A DNA stretch of 64,000 nucleotides from NCBI RefSeq assembly GCF_000836725.1, contig NZ_JXTH01000001.1, forward strand, positions 1-64,000, read 5' to 3'. Made by a program: the position numbers and the translations under genes. This DNA comes from Anoxybacillus thermarum. Its GTDB lineage: Bacteria > Bacillota > Bacilli > Bacillales > Anoxybacillaceae. Position 1 is the stretch's first letter; each line of letters starts with the position of its first letter. A model generated the notes under the pieces. That model was given only the letters and a program-made list of their open reading frames with translations. It made no database searches and was not told the DNA's origin. Shown here piece after piece: positions 47,089 through 64,000 of the stretch.

Positions 47089-47974
47089 AGAACAACATGA
47101 CGGGGAACGCATTGATAAAATTATCGCTGGATTAAATGAACAATGGTCCCGTTCCCAAGTGCAACAATGGCTAAAAGAAGGACACGTGCTCGTCAACGGA
47201 AAAGCAGTAAAACCGAACTACAAATGCCATGTCGATGATGAAGTCGTCATTTCCATTCCAAATCCCGAGCCGTTAGACGTTGAGCCTGAGCCGATTCCGC
47301 TCGACATTTATTACGAAGATGCCGATGTATTAGTCGTCAATAAGCCGCGCGGCATGGTCGTTCATCCAGCACCCGGTCATATGCGCGGAACGCTCGTCAA
47401 TGCTTTGCTTGCTCATTGTCAAGATCTTTCAGGGATTAACGGCGTATTGCGCCCGGGCATCGTTCATCGCATCGATAAAGATACGTCTGGCTTATTAATG
47501 GTCGCTAAAAACGATCTCGCCCATGAGTCGCTCGTCAATCAGCTTGTCAATAAAACGGTGACGCGGAAATATCATGCGATCGTTCATGGCGTCATCCCTC
47601 ACGATTACGGAACGATTGATGCGCCCATTGGACGCGACCCACGCGACCGACAAAGCATGGCCGTTGTTGAAAGCGGGAAAGAGGCGGTGACGCATTTTCG
47701 CGTCCTTGAACGATTTGAACATTATACGTACGTCGAATGTCAACTCGAAACAGGGCGAACGCATCAAATTCGCGTTCATATGAAATATATCGGCTACCCG
47801 CTTGCTGGAGATCCGAAATACGGTCCGCGCAAAACGTTGCCGATTGACGGACAAGCGCTTCATGCTGGCGTATTAGGGTTTCATCACCCGCGCACAGGCG
47901 AATATTTGCAGTTTGAAGCGCCGCTTCCTCATGAATTTGAGCGCTTGCTCGATATGTTGCGAAATAATCGTTGA
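47063..47974 (+). CDS. rluD: RluD-family 23S rRNA pseudouridine synthase (YlyB)
   Basis: 303 residues: N-terminal S4 domain (residues 10-70) and catalytic domain with [15 protein letters not shown], which includes the catalytic aspartate, and [20 protein letters not shown]. Orthologous to B. subtilis YlyB; the exact target uridines are not proven. It overlaps lspA, and its stop codon lies in the -35 of the pyr promoter. Confidence 0.9.
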   Translation: MEQIQLTIEEQHDGERIDKIIAGLNEQWSRSQVQQWLKEGHVLVNGKAVKPNYKCHVDDEVVISIPNPEPLDVEPEPIPLDIYYEDADVLVVNKPRGMVVHPAPGHMRGTLVNALLAHCQDLSGINGVLRPGIVHRIDKDTSGLLMVAKNDLAHESLVNQLVNKTVTRKYHAIVHGVIPHDYGTIDAPIGRDPRDRQSMAVVESGKEAVTHFRVLERFEHYTYVECQLETGRTHQIRVHMKYIGYPLAGDPKYGPRKTLPIDGQALHAGVLGFHHPRTGEYLQFEAPLPHEFERLLDMLRNNR

Positions 47975-47999
47975 CAAAACAAAAAAAGAAACGTACAAT
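47971..47999 (+). promoter_or_regulatory. Sigma-A promoter of the pyr operon
   Basis: TTGACA (47971-47976), exactly 17 bp, TACAAT (47994-47999). Overlaps the stop codon of the upstream pseudouridine synthase gene. Confidence 0.9.
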
Positions 48000-48017
48000 G
48001 AGTTCAAGTGAACAAGA

Positions 48018-48115
48018 CCTTTAAATTCAGTCCCGTGAGGCTGAGAAGGTGTCGGATTTAGGTGACGTATGCCTACATGTACCCTCTCGCCAAGCGGTGA
48101 GAGGGTTTTTTGTGG
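48018..48115 (+). promoter_or_regulatory. PyrR-dependent attenuator 1 (before pyrR)
   Basis: The PyrR-binding sequence AGTCCCGTGAGGCT (48029-48042) lies in the loop of a stem closed by ACCTT and AAGGT. The terminator is CCCTCTC (48082-48088) paired with GAGAGGG (48099-48105) plus GCC/GGT, then TTTTTT. UMP-bound PyrR would stabilise the anti-antiterminator and cause termination. The 364 bases between rluD and pyrR hold this attenuator and then a dispersed repeat. Confidence 0.92.
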
Positions 48116-48117
48116 TC

Positions 48118-48875
<758 letters not shown>

Positions 48876-48878
48876 AGC

Positions 48879-48968
48879 ACCCTTTTTAAAGGCAGTCCAG
48901 CGAGGCTGACAAAGGGGATTCGTTTCCTATACCCTCTTTGTGCCTTCGTGCGGACAAAGAGGGTTTTT
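48879..48968 (+). promoter_or_regulatory. PyrR-dependent attenuator 2 (pyrR-pyrP)
   Basis: PyrR-binding loop AGTCCAGCGAGGCT at 48894-48907; terminator ACCCTCTTTGT (48931-48941) paired with ACAAAGAGGGT (48954-48964) and a T-run. Confidence 0.93.
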
Positions 48969-48994
48969 TATTAAAATAGAAAGGGAGAGAGAAA

Positions 48995-52605
<3,611 letters not shown>

Positions 52606-52606
<1 letters not shown>

Positions 52607-53700
52607 TGAAACGACAACTCATTTTAGAAGATGGTACACGTTTTGTTGGAGAAGCGTTCGGAAGTAAGAGGCAAACAGTCGGTGAAGTCGTTTTTAACAC
52701 AGGGATGACAGGATATCAAGAAATTTTAACCGATCCGTCGTATTGCGGACAAATTGTAACGATGACATATCCGCTGATCGGCAACTACGGCGTAAACCGA
52801 GACGATTTTGAATCGATCGAACCGCACGTGTTCGGGTTTATTGTAAAAGAAGCGTGCCTATCTCCGTCCAATTGGCGAAGTGAAATGACAATTGACGAAT
52901 ATTTACGCATGAAAAACATCCCGGGTTTATCAGGGGTAGATACGCGCAAGCTGACGCGCATTATTCGTCAACACGGCACGTTAAAAGGGATGATTTGCGA
53001 CATGGACGTTTCGGTGACAGAGGCGATCGCGTATTTAAAAGAAACGGAGCTTATACGCGATCAAGTGAAGCGCGTATCGACAAAAAGTGCGTACGCTAGT
53101 CCGGGGCGCGGTCATCGCGTCGTTTTAATTGACTTCGGCATGAAGCACGGCATTTTGCGCGAGTTAAATAAACGTCATTGCGACGTCATCGTACTCCCAT
53201 ACAATGCAACGGCAGAAGAAGTGTTGCAGTTGCATCCTGATGGGGTCATGTTATCGAACGGACCGGGGGATCCGAAAGATGTGCCAGAGGCGATTCATAT
53301 GATTCAAGGCATACTCGGTCACGTTCCACTTTTTGGGATTTGTCTCGGCCATCAACTGTTTGCGCTCGCATGCGGAGCAAACACAGAAAAAATGAAGTTC
53401 GGTCATCGCGGCTCGAATCATCCGGTAAAACAAATTGGAACAGGAAAAGTCGCGATTACTTCACAAAACCATGGCTACACCGTCACGGAGCAGTCGCTTG
53501 CTCATACGAGATTAGAAGTGACGCACATCGCTTTAAACGACGGAACGATTGAAGGGCTTCGCCATCGCGACGTGCCGGCATTTACGGTGCAATACCATCC
53601 AGAAGCGTCACCGGGACCAGAAGATGCAAACGATTTATTCGATGATTTTATGACGATGATTGAACAGTTTAAAAAAGAAAGAGGGGTCGTTCATGCCTAA
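52606..53700 (+). CDS. pyrAA: Carbamoyl-phosphate synthase small (glutaminase) chain
   Basis: 364 residues. Class I glutamine amidotransferase with the nucleophile cysteine in [14 protein letters not shown] and the His/Glu pair in [11 protein letters not shown]. The N-terminal domain [20 protein letters not shown] is typical of CarA. Overlaps pyrC by one base and pyrAB by eight bases. Confidence 0.96.
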
Positions 53701-56700
53701 ACGCCAAGATATTGAAACGATTCTTGTCATCGGTTCAGGGCCGATCGTCATCGGTCAAGCAGCAGAGTTTGATTATGCAGGTACGCAAGCATGTTTAGCA
53801 TTAAAAGAAGAAGGGTATAAAGTCATTCTCGTCAACTCCAATCCAGCAACGATTATGACTGATACAGAAATTGCTGACAAAGTATATATGGAGCCGTTAA
53901 CGCTTGAATTTGTTGCGCGCGTCATTCGGAAAGAGCGTCCGGATGCCATTTTGCCGACGCTTGGCGGGCAAACAGGGCTAAATTTAGCGGTCGAATTAGC
54001 GAAAGCAGGGGTGCTTGAGGAATGTGGCGTTGAAATTCTCGGCACGAAATTAGAAGCGATTGAAAAAGCAGAAGACCGCGAACAATTTCGCGCGCTCATG
54101 AACGAACTTGGCGAGCCGGTTCCAGAAAGCGCCATCGTTCATAGTTTACAAGAAGCGTATGCGTTCGTTGAACAAATTGGTTATCCGGTCATCGTCCGCC
54201 CGGCATTTACGCTCGGCGGAACAGGCGGCGGCATTTGTACGAACGAAGAAGAGCTTGTCGACATCGTTTCCAGCGGCTTAAAAATGAGCCCGGTTCATCA
54301 ATGTTTATTAGAAAAAAGTATCGCAGGCTATAAAGAAATTGAGTACGAAGTGATGCGCGATGCAAAAGACAACGCGATCGTCGTTTGCAATATGGAAAAT
54401 ATCGATCCTGTCGGCATTCATACGGGCGATTCGATCGTCGTCGCCCCGAGCCAAACGTTAAGCGATCGCGAATATCAACTGTTGCGAAACGCCTCGCTTC
54501 GCATTATTCGCGCGCTCGGCATCGAAGGAGGGTGCAACGTCCAGCTCGCTCTTGATCCGCACAGTTTTCAATATTACGTCATTGAAGTAAACCCGCGCGT
54601 CAGTCGCTCATCGGCGCTTGCATCTAAAGCGACCGGATATCCGATTGCGAAACTAGCCGCAAAAATTGCGGTTGGCTTAACGCTTGATGAAATGATGAAT
54701 CCGGTCACAGGAAAGACGTATGCTTGCTTTGAGCCAGCGCTCGATTACGTCGTGACAAAAATTCCGCGCTTTCCGTTTGACAAATTTGAATCAGCGAACC
54801 GTCATCTCGGCACGCAAATGAAAGCGACAGGGGAAGTGATGGCGATCGGGCGCACGTTTGAAGAGTCGCTATTAAAAGCGGTACGCTCGCTTGAAACGAA
54901 CGTATATCATCTCGAGTTAAAAGAACAAGTTGATGACGCCTTGCTGCAAAAGCGCATTCGAAAAGCGGGAGATGAGCGTCTATTTTACATCGCCGAAGCG
55001 TTTCGCCGCGGCATAACGGTCGAACAAGTGCATGCATGGAGCCAAATCGACCCGTTCTTTTTAACGAAAATCGCCCGTATCGTCGCCTTCGAAACGGTTT
55101 TAAGCGACCGTGTTGGCGATATGACTGTTCTTCAACAAGCAAAAGCAATGGGCTTTTCTGATGTGGCGATCGCTAAACTTTGGCATATGGCTGAACGCGA
55201 CGTATATGAAATGCGTAAACGCGCCCAAATCACACCTGTATATAAAATGGTCGATACGTGTGCGGCGGAATTTGAATCTGAAACACCGTATTATTACAGC
55301 ACGTACGAAGAAGAAAACGAATCGATCGTGACCGCGAGGGAAAGTGTCGTCGTCCTCGGCTCTGGTCCAATTCGGATCGGGCAAGGAATTGAGTTTGACT
55401 ACGCGACCGTTCATTGTGTATGGGCAATTAAAGAAGCGGGATATGAAGCAATCATTATTAACAACAATCCAGAAACCGTTTCAACCGACTTTAGCATTTC
55501 CGATAAGTTGTACTTTGAACCGTTAACGATTGAAGATGTGATGCATGTCATCGATTTAGAACAGCCGATTGGCGTCATCGTCCAATTCGGCGGACAAACA
55601 GCGATCAACTTAGCGGCGGAATTAGCGGCGCGCGGCGTGCGCATTCTCGGCACATCGCTTGAAGATTTAGATCGTGCAGAAAACCGCGATAAATTTGAAC
55701 GAACGCTCGCGCAACTCGGCATTCCGCAACCGAAAGGAAAAACAGCATATTCCGTACAAGAAGCTGTCCATATTGCGAACGAAATCGGTTACCCTGTTCT
55801 CGTTCGACCATCGTATGTTCTCGGCGGTCGGGCGATGGAAATCGTGTATAAGGAAGAAGAATTGCTTCATTATATGGAACATGCGGTCAAAGTAAATCCA
55901 CAACATCCAGTACTCATCGACCGTTATTTAATCGGAAAAGAAATCGAAGTCGATGCCATTTCGGACGGAGAAGATGTGTTTATCCCAGGCATTATGGAAC
56001 ATATTGAGCGCGCGGGCGTCCACTCTGGCGATTCGATTGCCGTATATCCGCCACAAACGTTATCAAAAGACATTCAACAAAAAATTGTCGACTACACGAT
56101 TGCGCTCGCGAAAGGGTTGCGCATCGTCGGACTGTTGAACATTCAGTTTGTATTGTATGACGGCGAGGTGTACGTACTAGAAGTGAATCCGCGTTCGAGC
56201 CGAACCGTTCCGTTTTTAAGTAAAATTACGAACGTGCCGATGGCCAACATAGCAACAAAAGTCATTTTAGGAGAAACGTTGCAAGCGCTCGGATACAACA
56301 CCGGATTAAAAGAAGAAAGCGACGGTGTATATGTGAAAGCCCCTGTCTTTTCGTTCGCGAAATTGCGCAACGTCGATATTTCGCTCGGACCAGAAATGAA
56401 ATCGACAGGGGAAGTGATCGGAAAAGATGAAACGTTTGCGAAGGCGCTTTATAAAGGACTTGTTGCTTCCGGCATTCACATTCGTCCATACGGTGCCGTG
56501 TTGTTGACGATCGCCGACAAAGATAAAGAAGAAGCGATCGGCATCGCCCGCCGGTTTTACCATATCGGTTACCAGCTGCTTGCGACAAACGGCACAGCAC
56601 AAACGTTACGGGAAGCGAACATTCCGGTAACCGTCGTCAATAAAATTCATACTGGTTCACCAAACATTCTTGATGTGATTCGTCAAGGCAAAGCGCAAGT

Positions 56701-56880
56701 CGTCATTAACACATTAACAAAAGGAAAAGAAACGGAAAGCGACGGCTTCCGCATTCGTCGCGAGGCAGTCGAAAATGGCATTCCGTGTTTAACGTCGCTC
56801 GATACGGCGAAAGCGATGCTTCTCGTTTTAGAAGCGATGACGTTTTCGACAATGGCGATGACGGAAAAGAAGGTGAATGT

Positions 56881-56884
<4 letters not shown>
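53693..56884 (+). CDS. pyrAB: Carbamoyl-phosphate synthase large chain
   Basis: 1063 residues made of two homologous ATP-grasp halves ([20 protein letters not shown] near the N-terminus; [20 protein letters not shown] near residue 555) and a C-terminal MGS-like regulatory domain. It channels ammonia from PyrAA. The ATG at 53693 overlaps the pyrAA end; stop overlaps pyrK (ATGA). Confidence 0.97.
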
Positions 56885-59264
<2,380 letters not shown>

Positions 59265-59265
<1 letters not shown>

Positions 59266-59879
59266 TGAAAAAAGAAATCGCAAAACAACTTCTTTCGATC
59301 GGTGCTGTATCGTTGCGTCCAAACGAACCGTTTACATGGTCTTCAGGCATACAATCGCCGATTTATTGCGACAATCGTTTGACGTTAGCGTACCCCGCCG
59401 TTAGACAGGCAATTGCAGACGAACTGACATCACTCATTCGCACGCATTTTCCGAATGTAGAGGTCATCGCTGGCACAGCGACGGCAGGCATTCCCCATGC
59501 TGCATGGGTGAGCGAGCGGTTAAATATGCCGATGTGTTACATTCGGAGTCAAGCGAAAGGACACGGAAAAGGAAAGAAAATTGAAGGGAAAGTAGAACAG
59601 GGGCAACACGTCGTCGTCGTCGAAGATTTAATTTCAACAGGCGGCAGCTCATTGCATGCGGTGCGCGCCTTGCGTGAAGCGGGATGCAACGTGCTCGGTG
59701 TCGTTGCGATTTTTACATACGGATTAGAAAAAGGAAAACGAGCATTTCAACAAGAACAAGTCCCATACTATACCGTCACCGACTACGATACGCTCATGGA
59801 AACAGCGACAGAACTTGGCATCATCACTAAAGAGGAGCAAACAACGCTGCACCATTGGCGTGAACAGTTAGAAGCATAA
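59265..59879 (+). CDS. pyrE: Orotate phosphoribosyltransferase
   Basis: 204 residues. PRPP motif [20 protein letters not shown] is intact. Last gene of the UMP operon; a terminator follows. In B. subtilis further sulfur-assimilation genes lie between pyrE and yloA; they are absent here. Confidence 0.96.
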
Positions 59880-59883
59880 CAAT

Positions 59884-59915
59884 AAGGGTGTCCAACGAAA
59901 GCCGGACACCCTTTA
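59884..59915. terminator. Bidirectional terminator after pyrE
   Basis: AAGGGTGTCC (59884-59893) pairs with GGACACCCTT (59904-59913). Serves pyrE and the converging repeat-protein gene. Confidence 0.9.
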
Positions 59916-60965
59916 TCATGATTTCGTGGAAATTGCGTTTGTTTTTAAATAGTGGATATCGTTTGCTTGTTGAATCGAACGGAGTGAAAGTGCTTGTAGG
60001 ACAGTTTCTTGATGATCTAACTTTTCAAACCCTTCTTGCATTTGTTGCGACAACTGTTCGATTTGTTGTTTAATCATTGGAATTTCTTGTACATGCAACT
60101 CAACAACAGTCATTCGTTCCATTAATTGTCCAACCATTTCACGAATCGCTGGCACAAGCGCCACATCCTCTTTCGTCGCCATACGCTGCTCAATGCTAGC
60201 GATATCGTCTTTTGTGGCCATGCGTTGTTCGATGCTGATGATGTCATCTTTTGTGGCCATACGCTGTTCGATGCTGATGATGTCATCTTTTGTGGCCATA
60301 CGCTGTTCGATGCTGATGATGTCATCTTTTGTGGCCATACGCTGTTCGATGCTGATGATGTCATCTTTTGTGGCCATACGCTGTTCGATGCTGATGATAT
60401 CATCTTTTGTCGCCATCGTCTGTTCGATCTGTTCGATACGCTTGTCCATAGCAACGATATCATCTTTCGTCGCCATACGCTGCTCGATGCTAGCGATATC
60501 GTCTTTTGTGGCCATGCGCTGTTCGATGCTGATGATATCATCTTTTGTCGCCATCGTCTGTTCGATCTGTTCGATACGCTTGTCCATAGCAGCGATGTCA
60601 TCTTTCGTCGCCATACGCTGCTCAATGCTAGCGATATCGTCTTTTGTGGCCATGCGCTGTTCGATGCTGATGATATCATCTTTTGTCGCCATCGTCTGTT
60701 CGATCTGTTCGATACGCTTGTCCATAGCAGCGATGTCATCTTTCGTCGCCATACGCTGCTCGATGCTAGCGATATCGTCTTTTGTGGCCATGCGCTGTTC
60801 GATGCTGATGATGTCATCTTTTGTCGCCATCGTCTGTTCAATATGACTGACGCGACTTTCTAACGCTCGAATATCATCTTTTAACGCGGCGACATCATCT
60901 TTTGTTGCCATGTTCGCACGCAAAAATGCCAGCTCGTCAAAAATGCGTTGAAACAGCTGCTCCAT
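59916..60965 (-). CDS. Coiled-coil repeat protein built from MATKDD units
   Basis: 349 residues from the ATG at 60965, which follows GGAGGTG on the minus strand (an upstream in-frame extension to 61025 is rejected). No signal peptide or membrane helix. Residues 1-18 are a short N-terminal cap. The centre has 17 units starting MATKDD or MATKED: mainly 13-residue units (MATKDDIISIEQR or MATKDDIASIEQR) and 20-residue units (MATKDDIAAMDKRIEQIEQT). The order is a 27-residue unit, three blocks of 13+13+20, five 13-mers in tandem, then one more 13-mer. The last 85 or so residues form a non-repeated helical tail (VVELHVQEIPMIKQQIEQLS). The TKxDI-xxIE pattern recalls DUF1640-type coiled coils. Function unknown. 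Confidence 0.85.
   Translation of the reverse strand: MEQLFQRIFDELAFLRANMATKDDVAALKDDIRALESRVSHIEQTMATKDDIISIEQRMATKDDIASIEQRMATKDDIAAMDKRIEQIEQTMATKDDIISIEQRMATKDDIASIEQRMATKDDIAAMDKRIEQIEQTMATKDDIISIEQRMATKDDIASIEQRMATKDDIVAMDKRIEQIEQTMATKDDIISIEQRMATKDDIISIEQRMATKDDIISIEQRMATKDDIISIEQRMATKDDIISIEQRMATKDDIASIEQRMATKEDVALVPAIREMVGQLMERMTVVELHVQEIPMIKQQIEQLSQQMQEGFEKLDHQETVLQALSLRSIQQANDIHYLKTNAISTKS
60165..60911 (-). repeat. Tandem 39-bp and 138-bp DNA repeats within the coiled-coil gene
   Basis: Unit length is 39 bp (13 codons) or 60 bp (20 codons). Around 60220-60410 four 39-bp units are identical and a fifth differs by a few bases. Around 60385-60840 a 138-bp block (39+39+60) occurs three times with only a few differences. 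Since all units are multiples of three and lack stops, other frames on both strands also stay open. High identity suggests recent copying or homogenisation. Confidence 0.95.
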
Positions 60966-61054
60966 CACGTTCACCTCCTTTTTTCCGCCTCTATTATACC
61001 ACCATTCGACAGAAAGAGAGAACAAAACAATAACAAAATATTTTGACGAAAATG

Positions 61055-61083
61055 AAAAACCCGCCTACCTAGACGGGTTTTTT
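61055..61083. terminator. Terminator at the 3' end of rqcH
   Basis: AAAACCCG (61056-61063) pairs with CGGGTTTT (61074-61081), A-run and T-run on either side. The rqcH stop codon lies in the loop. Confidence 0.88.
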
Positions 61084-62781
61084 CATCCTCACTACCATCT
61101 CCTCATCCGGCGTGACGTAAATCGTCTGCTGGTTTTCGTAAATGACAAAGCCGGGTTTGGCACCGCTCGGTTTTTTGACATAGCGAACGCGCGTGTAGTC
61201 GACCGGAACGGAGCTTGAGTGGCGCGCTTTGCTGAAGTAAGCGGCTAAGTGGGCAGCTTCGATGATCGTCTGTTCTGATGGGTTTTTGCTTTTAATGACG
61301 ACGTGCGAGCCTGGGATGTCTTTCGTATGAAGCCAAATGTCGTCTTTGCTCGCGAATTTATTTGTTAAATAGTCGTTTTGTTTATTGTTTTTGCCGACGA
61401 AAACGTCGGTGCCGTCGCTTGATACGTAGCGTTCAAGTTCGATTGTGCGCGGCTTTTGTTTTTTCTGTTTTGTTGCTTTGGCGCGCAAATAGCCTTGTTC
61501 GATTAACTCGTCGCGAATGTCGTCAATGTCTTTTGGTGATGCCGTTTCAAGCTGTTGCAACAGCGTATCGAAATACATGATTTCTTCTTTCGTCCGCTCA
61601 ATTTGTTCCTGCACGATGGAAAGCGAATTTTTCGCTTTTTGGTATTTTTGAAAATAGCTTTGTGCATTTTCTGACGGCGATTTTTGTTGATCAAGCGAAA
61701 TGGTGATGGTGGCGCCGTTTTCGTCATAATAGTTGACGACTTCGATTTCGCTCATTCCGCGCTTTATAGCATAAAGATTTGCGGTCAACAATTCCCCATA
61801 TAGCCGATATTGTTCCGCCTGTTTTGCTTCTTCAAGCGTTTGTTGAAGTTTCAATAGCTTCTTTTCATTTTTCGCTTTTTCGTTCGCTACAAAACGTTCT
61901 AAATCGTGCGCTTGTTGTTTCACGCGATCGCGTTCTGCTTTGCCGAAATAAAAGCGATCAAGCATCTCGCTTAACGTAGCAAAATGTTTTTCTTCCCCTT
62001 CGATATGGGTGAGCGGCAACGCATAAAATACGTCTTTTGTCCCGTTTGTATATATACACGGAGCAAATTTCTCGTTTCGCACATCTTTCATAAGCGTGAT
62101 AAAACTTTTCGGCAACGTCGCGCGGTTAGCGAGCCCTGCGCGATAGATGACTTCGCGCGCAAAAAGCGGCGAAATGCCTGTAAATGTGGCGACGAGTTGA
62201 TCGGCTAGTCTTCCTGCGAGGAAATCGATTTTCTTTACTACCGTTTCTTCCGTCGCCTCAAGCGGATTTATTTTGTCGTGTGATGGCGGAAATATGTAAG
62301 GCGCCCCTGGCAGCACCGTTCGGTATCGGTTCACCGCAGGCGAGAGATGTTTGACGCTATCGATGATCGTGTTCGTCTGTTCATCGACGAGAACGATGTT
62401 GCTGTGGCGGCCCATCAATTCAACGATGAGCTGTTTTGTACATACATCGCCGAGCTCATTTCTTCCTTTAACATGAATGATAATGATGCGATCAAAATCG
62501 ACTTGCGTAATCGCTTCAATGACGCCCCCTTCGATATGTTTGCGCAGAAGCATACAAAACATCGGCGGTTCATGAGGATTATCGTACGTCTCGTTCGTCA
62601 AATGGACGCGCGCATACGTAGGATGGGCAGATAATAACAACTTATAATTGCTTCCGTGCGAACGAATATGAAGCACTAATTCGTATGGAAATGGCTGATA
62701 AATTTTTGAAATGCGCCCTCCGACAAGCGTGCGCTGTAATTCTTTTGTCATCGCATATGTAAATACTCCGTCAAACGACAT
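61069..62781 (-). CDS. rqcH: Ribosome quality control protein RqcH (YloA, NFACT family)
   Basis: 570 residues. NFACT-N domain starting [16 protein letters not shown] with the conserved Asp-Arg in [12 protein letters not shown], a helix-hairpin-helix and long coiled coil (about residues 270-410), and the NFACT-R domain ([19 protein letters not shown]). It binds stalled large subunits and recruits tRNA-Ala to add alanine tails; older annotations call it fibronectin-binding protein. ATG at 62781 follows AAAGGTG. Divergent from yloB. Confidence 0.95.
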   Translation of the reverse strand: MSFDGVFTYAMTKELQRTLVGGRISKIYQPFPYELVLHIRSHGSNYKLLLSAHPTYARVHLTNETYDNPHEPPMFCMLLRKHIEGGVIEAITQVDFDRIIIIHVKGRNELGDVCTKQLIVELMGRHSNIVLVDEQTNTIIDSVKHLSPAVNRYRTVLPGAPYIFPPSHDKINPLEATEETVVKKIDFLAGRLADQLVATFTGISPLFAREVIYRAGLANRATLPKSFITLMKDVRNEKFAPCIYTNGTKDVFYALPLTHIEGEEKHFATLSEMLDRFYFGKAERDRVKQQAHDLERFVANEKAKNEKKLLKLQQTLEEAKQAEQYRLYGELLTANLYAIKRGMSEIEVVNYYDENGATITISLDQQKSPSENAQSYFQKYQKAKNSLSIVQEQIERTKEEIMYFDTLLQQLETASPKDIDDIRDELIEQGYLRAKATKQKKQKPRTIELERYVSSDGTDVFVGKNNKQNDYLTNKFASKDDIWLHTKDIPGSHVVIKSKNPSEQTIIEAAHLAAYFSKARHSSSVPVDYTRVRYVKKPSGAKPGFVIYENQQTIYVTPDEEMVVRMKKPV

Positions 62782-62882
62782 CGAAAACACCTTTCTCTTT
62801 TTTCTTTTCATTATACCATATCATTTTTTTGTACATGCCTGAATAAGCTGTCATAGATAAGACAAGCGGAAGGGGGAGAGAA

Positions 62883-64000
62883 ATGAGCTGGCACGGACTG
62901 CGTATAGAGCAGGTGGAACAACAAGTAAATACAAAGATTGGCTTTGGATTAACGGAAAAAGAAGCGAAAAGACGGCTAAAACAATTTGGAAAAAATGAGA
63001 TATCGGAAGAAAAAAAACCGTCTGCGCTAAAACAATTTTTTAGTCAGTTTCAAGATTTTATGGTGCTCGTTCTATTGGCGGCAACGGCGATTTCCGCTGT
63101 ATTAGGGGAATACATTGATGCGGTCGCGATCGTGGCGATTGTCATCATCAACGCTTTTTTAGGATTTATACAAGAGCGCCGGGCGGAAAAGTCGCTGGAA
63201 GCATTAAAAAAATTGTCGGCACCAGAATCGCTCGTTTTGCGGGACGGCGAATGGGGAAAAGTGCCGTCTGCTCAGTTAGTCGTTGGCGATATTGTCAAAT
63301 TTGCAAGCGGTGATCGCATCGGGGCGGACGTGCGCATCATTGAAGCGAAAGGGTTATATATTGAGGAGTCGTCGTTGACGGGCGAGTCGCTTCCCGTCGA
63401 GAAACAAACAGCGCCACTAATAGAAGATGTTTCACTAGGGGATCGCACAAATATGGCGTTTATGGGAACGCTCGTGACGAAAGGAAGCGGCGTAGGGATT
63501 GTCGTAGCGACAGGAATGCATACAGCGATGGGACAAATTGCCCATTTAATTCAGTCGGCGCCAACGATGACGACACCGTTGCAGCGAAAGCTCGAACAGC
63601 TCGGAAAAATTTTAATCGTCATCGCTTTAGCGCTCACAGCGCTCGTTGTCGTGCTTGGCGTATGGCAAGGACATGCGGTATACGACATGTTTTTAGCCGG
63701 TGTGTCGCTTGCGGTTGCCGCCATTCCAGAAGGGTTGCCAGCGATCGTCACCGTCGTATTGGCGCTCGGTGTCCAACGAATGATGAAACGAAACGCCATC
63801 GTCCGCAAACTGCCGGCCGTTGAAACGCTCGGTTGTGCCTCTGTCATTTGTTCTGATAAAACAGGAACGATGACGGAAAATCAAATGACCGTCACGCATG
63901 TGTGGGTCAACAATCGGTTATGGACGGTAAGCGGGACGGGCTATGAACCGAAAGGAACGTTTTTATATAACGGCAAACAAAAAAAAGTAGATGCCGCATT
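62883..64000 (+). CDS. yloB: Calcium-transporting P-type ATPase YloB, 5' part (cut by window edge)
   Basis: 372 codons are in the window and remain open to the right edge. P-type IIA features in order: N-terminal cation-transporter domain (GLTEKEAKRRLKQFGKNEIS), membrane helices 1-2 (about 60-105), actuator domain with LTGESLPVEKQ, membrane helices 3-4 with the ion-site motif VAAIPEGLPA, and the phosphorylation motif CSDKTGTMTENQMT. B. subtilis YloB is a sporulation-expressed calcium pump. ATG follows GAAGGGGGAGAG. The nucleotide-binding domain and remaining helices are outside the window. Confidence 0.93.
   Translation, partial: MSWHGLRIEQVEQQVNTKIGFGLTEKEAKRRLKQFGKNEISEEKKPSALKQFFSQFQDFMVLVLLAATAISAVLGEYIDAVAIVAIVIINAFLGFIQERRAEKSLEALKKLSAPESLVLRDGEWGKVPSAQLVVGDIVKFASGDRIGADVRIIEAKGLYIEESSLTGESLPVEKQTAPLIEDVSLGDRTNMAFMGTLVTKGSGVGIVVATGMHTAMGQIAHLIQSAPTMTTPLQRKLEQLGKILIVIALALTALVVVLGVWQGHAVYDMFLAGVSLAVAAIPEGLPAIVTVVLALGVQRMMKRNAIVRKLPAVETLGCASVICSDKTGTMTENQMTVTHVWVNNRLWTVSGTGYEPKGTFLYNGKQKKVDAA

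Noticed and set aside
60126-60863. Long open frames on the plus strand and in a second minus frame across the repeat array
   Set aside because: They exist only because the 39- and 60-bp units are multiples of three without stops; they lack ribosome sites and the proteins are rich in Cys/Phe/His repeats with no plausible family.
60165-60911. CRISPR array
   Set aside because: The repeats are directly adjacent, in frame, with no variable spacers and no cas genes; it is an intragenic tandem repeat.

Overview
The window is a stretch of core chromosome from a low-GC, spore-forming Bacillaceae bacterium, most likely Anoxybacillus or a close Geobacillus-type relative. I infer this from gene order, which follows Bacillus subtilis ylb - dcw - spoIIG/sigG - ylm - divIVA - ileS - lspA - pyr - yloAB almost gene for gene. 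Protein families, strong AGGAGG ribosome sites, frequent TTG starts and typical Bacillaceae dispersed repeats point the same way. Nearly all of the window is vertical, housekeeping DNA; no prophage, CRISPR array, tRNA or rRNA was seen.

Layout. 1-310: left edge with the 5' end of a probable insertion-sequence transposase and strongly structured DNA. 314-5240: a DUF420 oxidase-assembly protein, an AI-2E family permease, a small Asp23-like protein and ylbA-ylbE plus a small secreted protein. 5309-13560: ylbF, ylbG, two poorly known genes, then rsmD, coaD, ylbJ, ylbK, ddcP (ylbL) and tmcAL (ylbM). 13645-18799: a consensus promoter, ylbN, rpmF, an enoyl-CoA hydratase-like gene, gerR, panE, a DUF3397 gene and bshC.

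19110-36866 is the division and cell-wall (dcw) cluster: rsmH, ftsL, pbpB, spoVD, murE, mraY, murD, spoVE, murG, murB, divIB, ylxW, ylxX, sbp, ftsA, ftsZ. The usual first gene, mraZ, is absent and a dispersed repeat sits in the gap. pbpB carries a one-base frame disruption in an A8 run that is also a textbook -1 slippery heptamer. 36907-39511: the spoIIG operon and sigG with recognisable sporulation promoters, including the unusual 22-bp spacer of spoIIG. 39617-43459: ylmC, pgeF, ylmE, sepF, ylmG, ylmH, divIVA. 43456-46524: promoter, isoleucine T-box and ileS. 46597-47974: lspA and an rluD-type pseudouridine synthase.

47971-59879 is a complete UMP biosynthesis operon (pyrR pyrP pyrB pyrC pyrAA pyrAB pyrK pyrD pyrF pyrE) with three PyrR-type attenuators, before pyrR, pyrP and pyrB. 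A second copy of the dispersed repeat lies between the first attenuator and pyrR. 59916-62781 (minus): a repeat-rich coiled-coil protein built from MATKDD units, and rqcH. 62883-64000: the 5' part of a P-type calcium ATPase (yloB), cut by the window edge.

The best candidates for something new are: the pbpB frame disruption at a slippery site, the tandem-repeat MATKDD protein, the IS leader hairpin that can hide the transposase ribosome site only in read-through transcripts, the paired repeat insertions immediately upstream of rsmH and pyrR together with loss of mraZ, and a 30-codon ORF in a structured leader upstream of rsmD. I did not find a convincing novel multi-gene system; the rest of the window is well-known core machinery.
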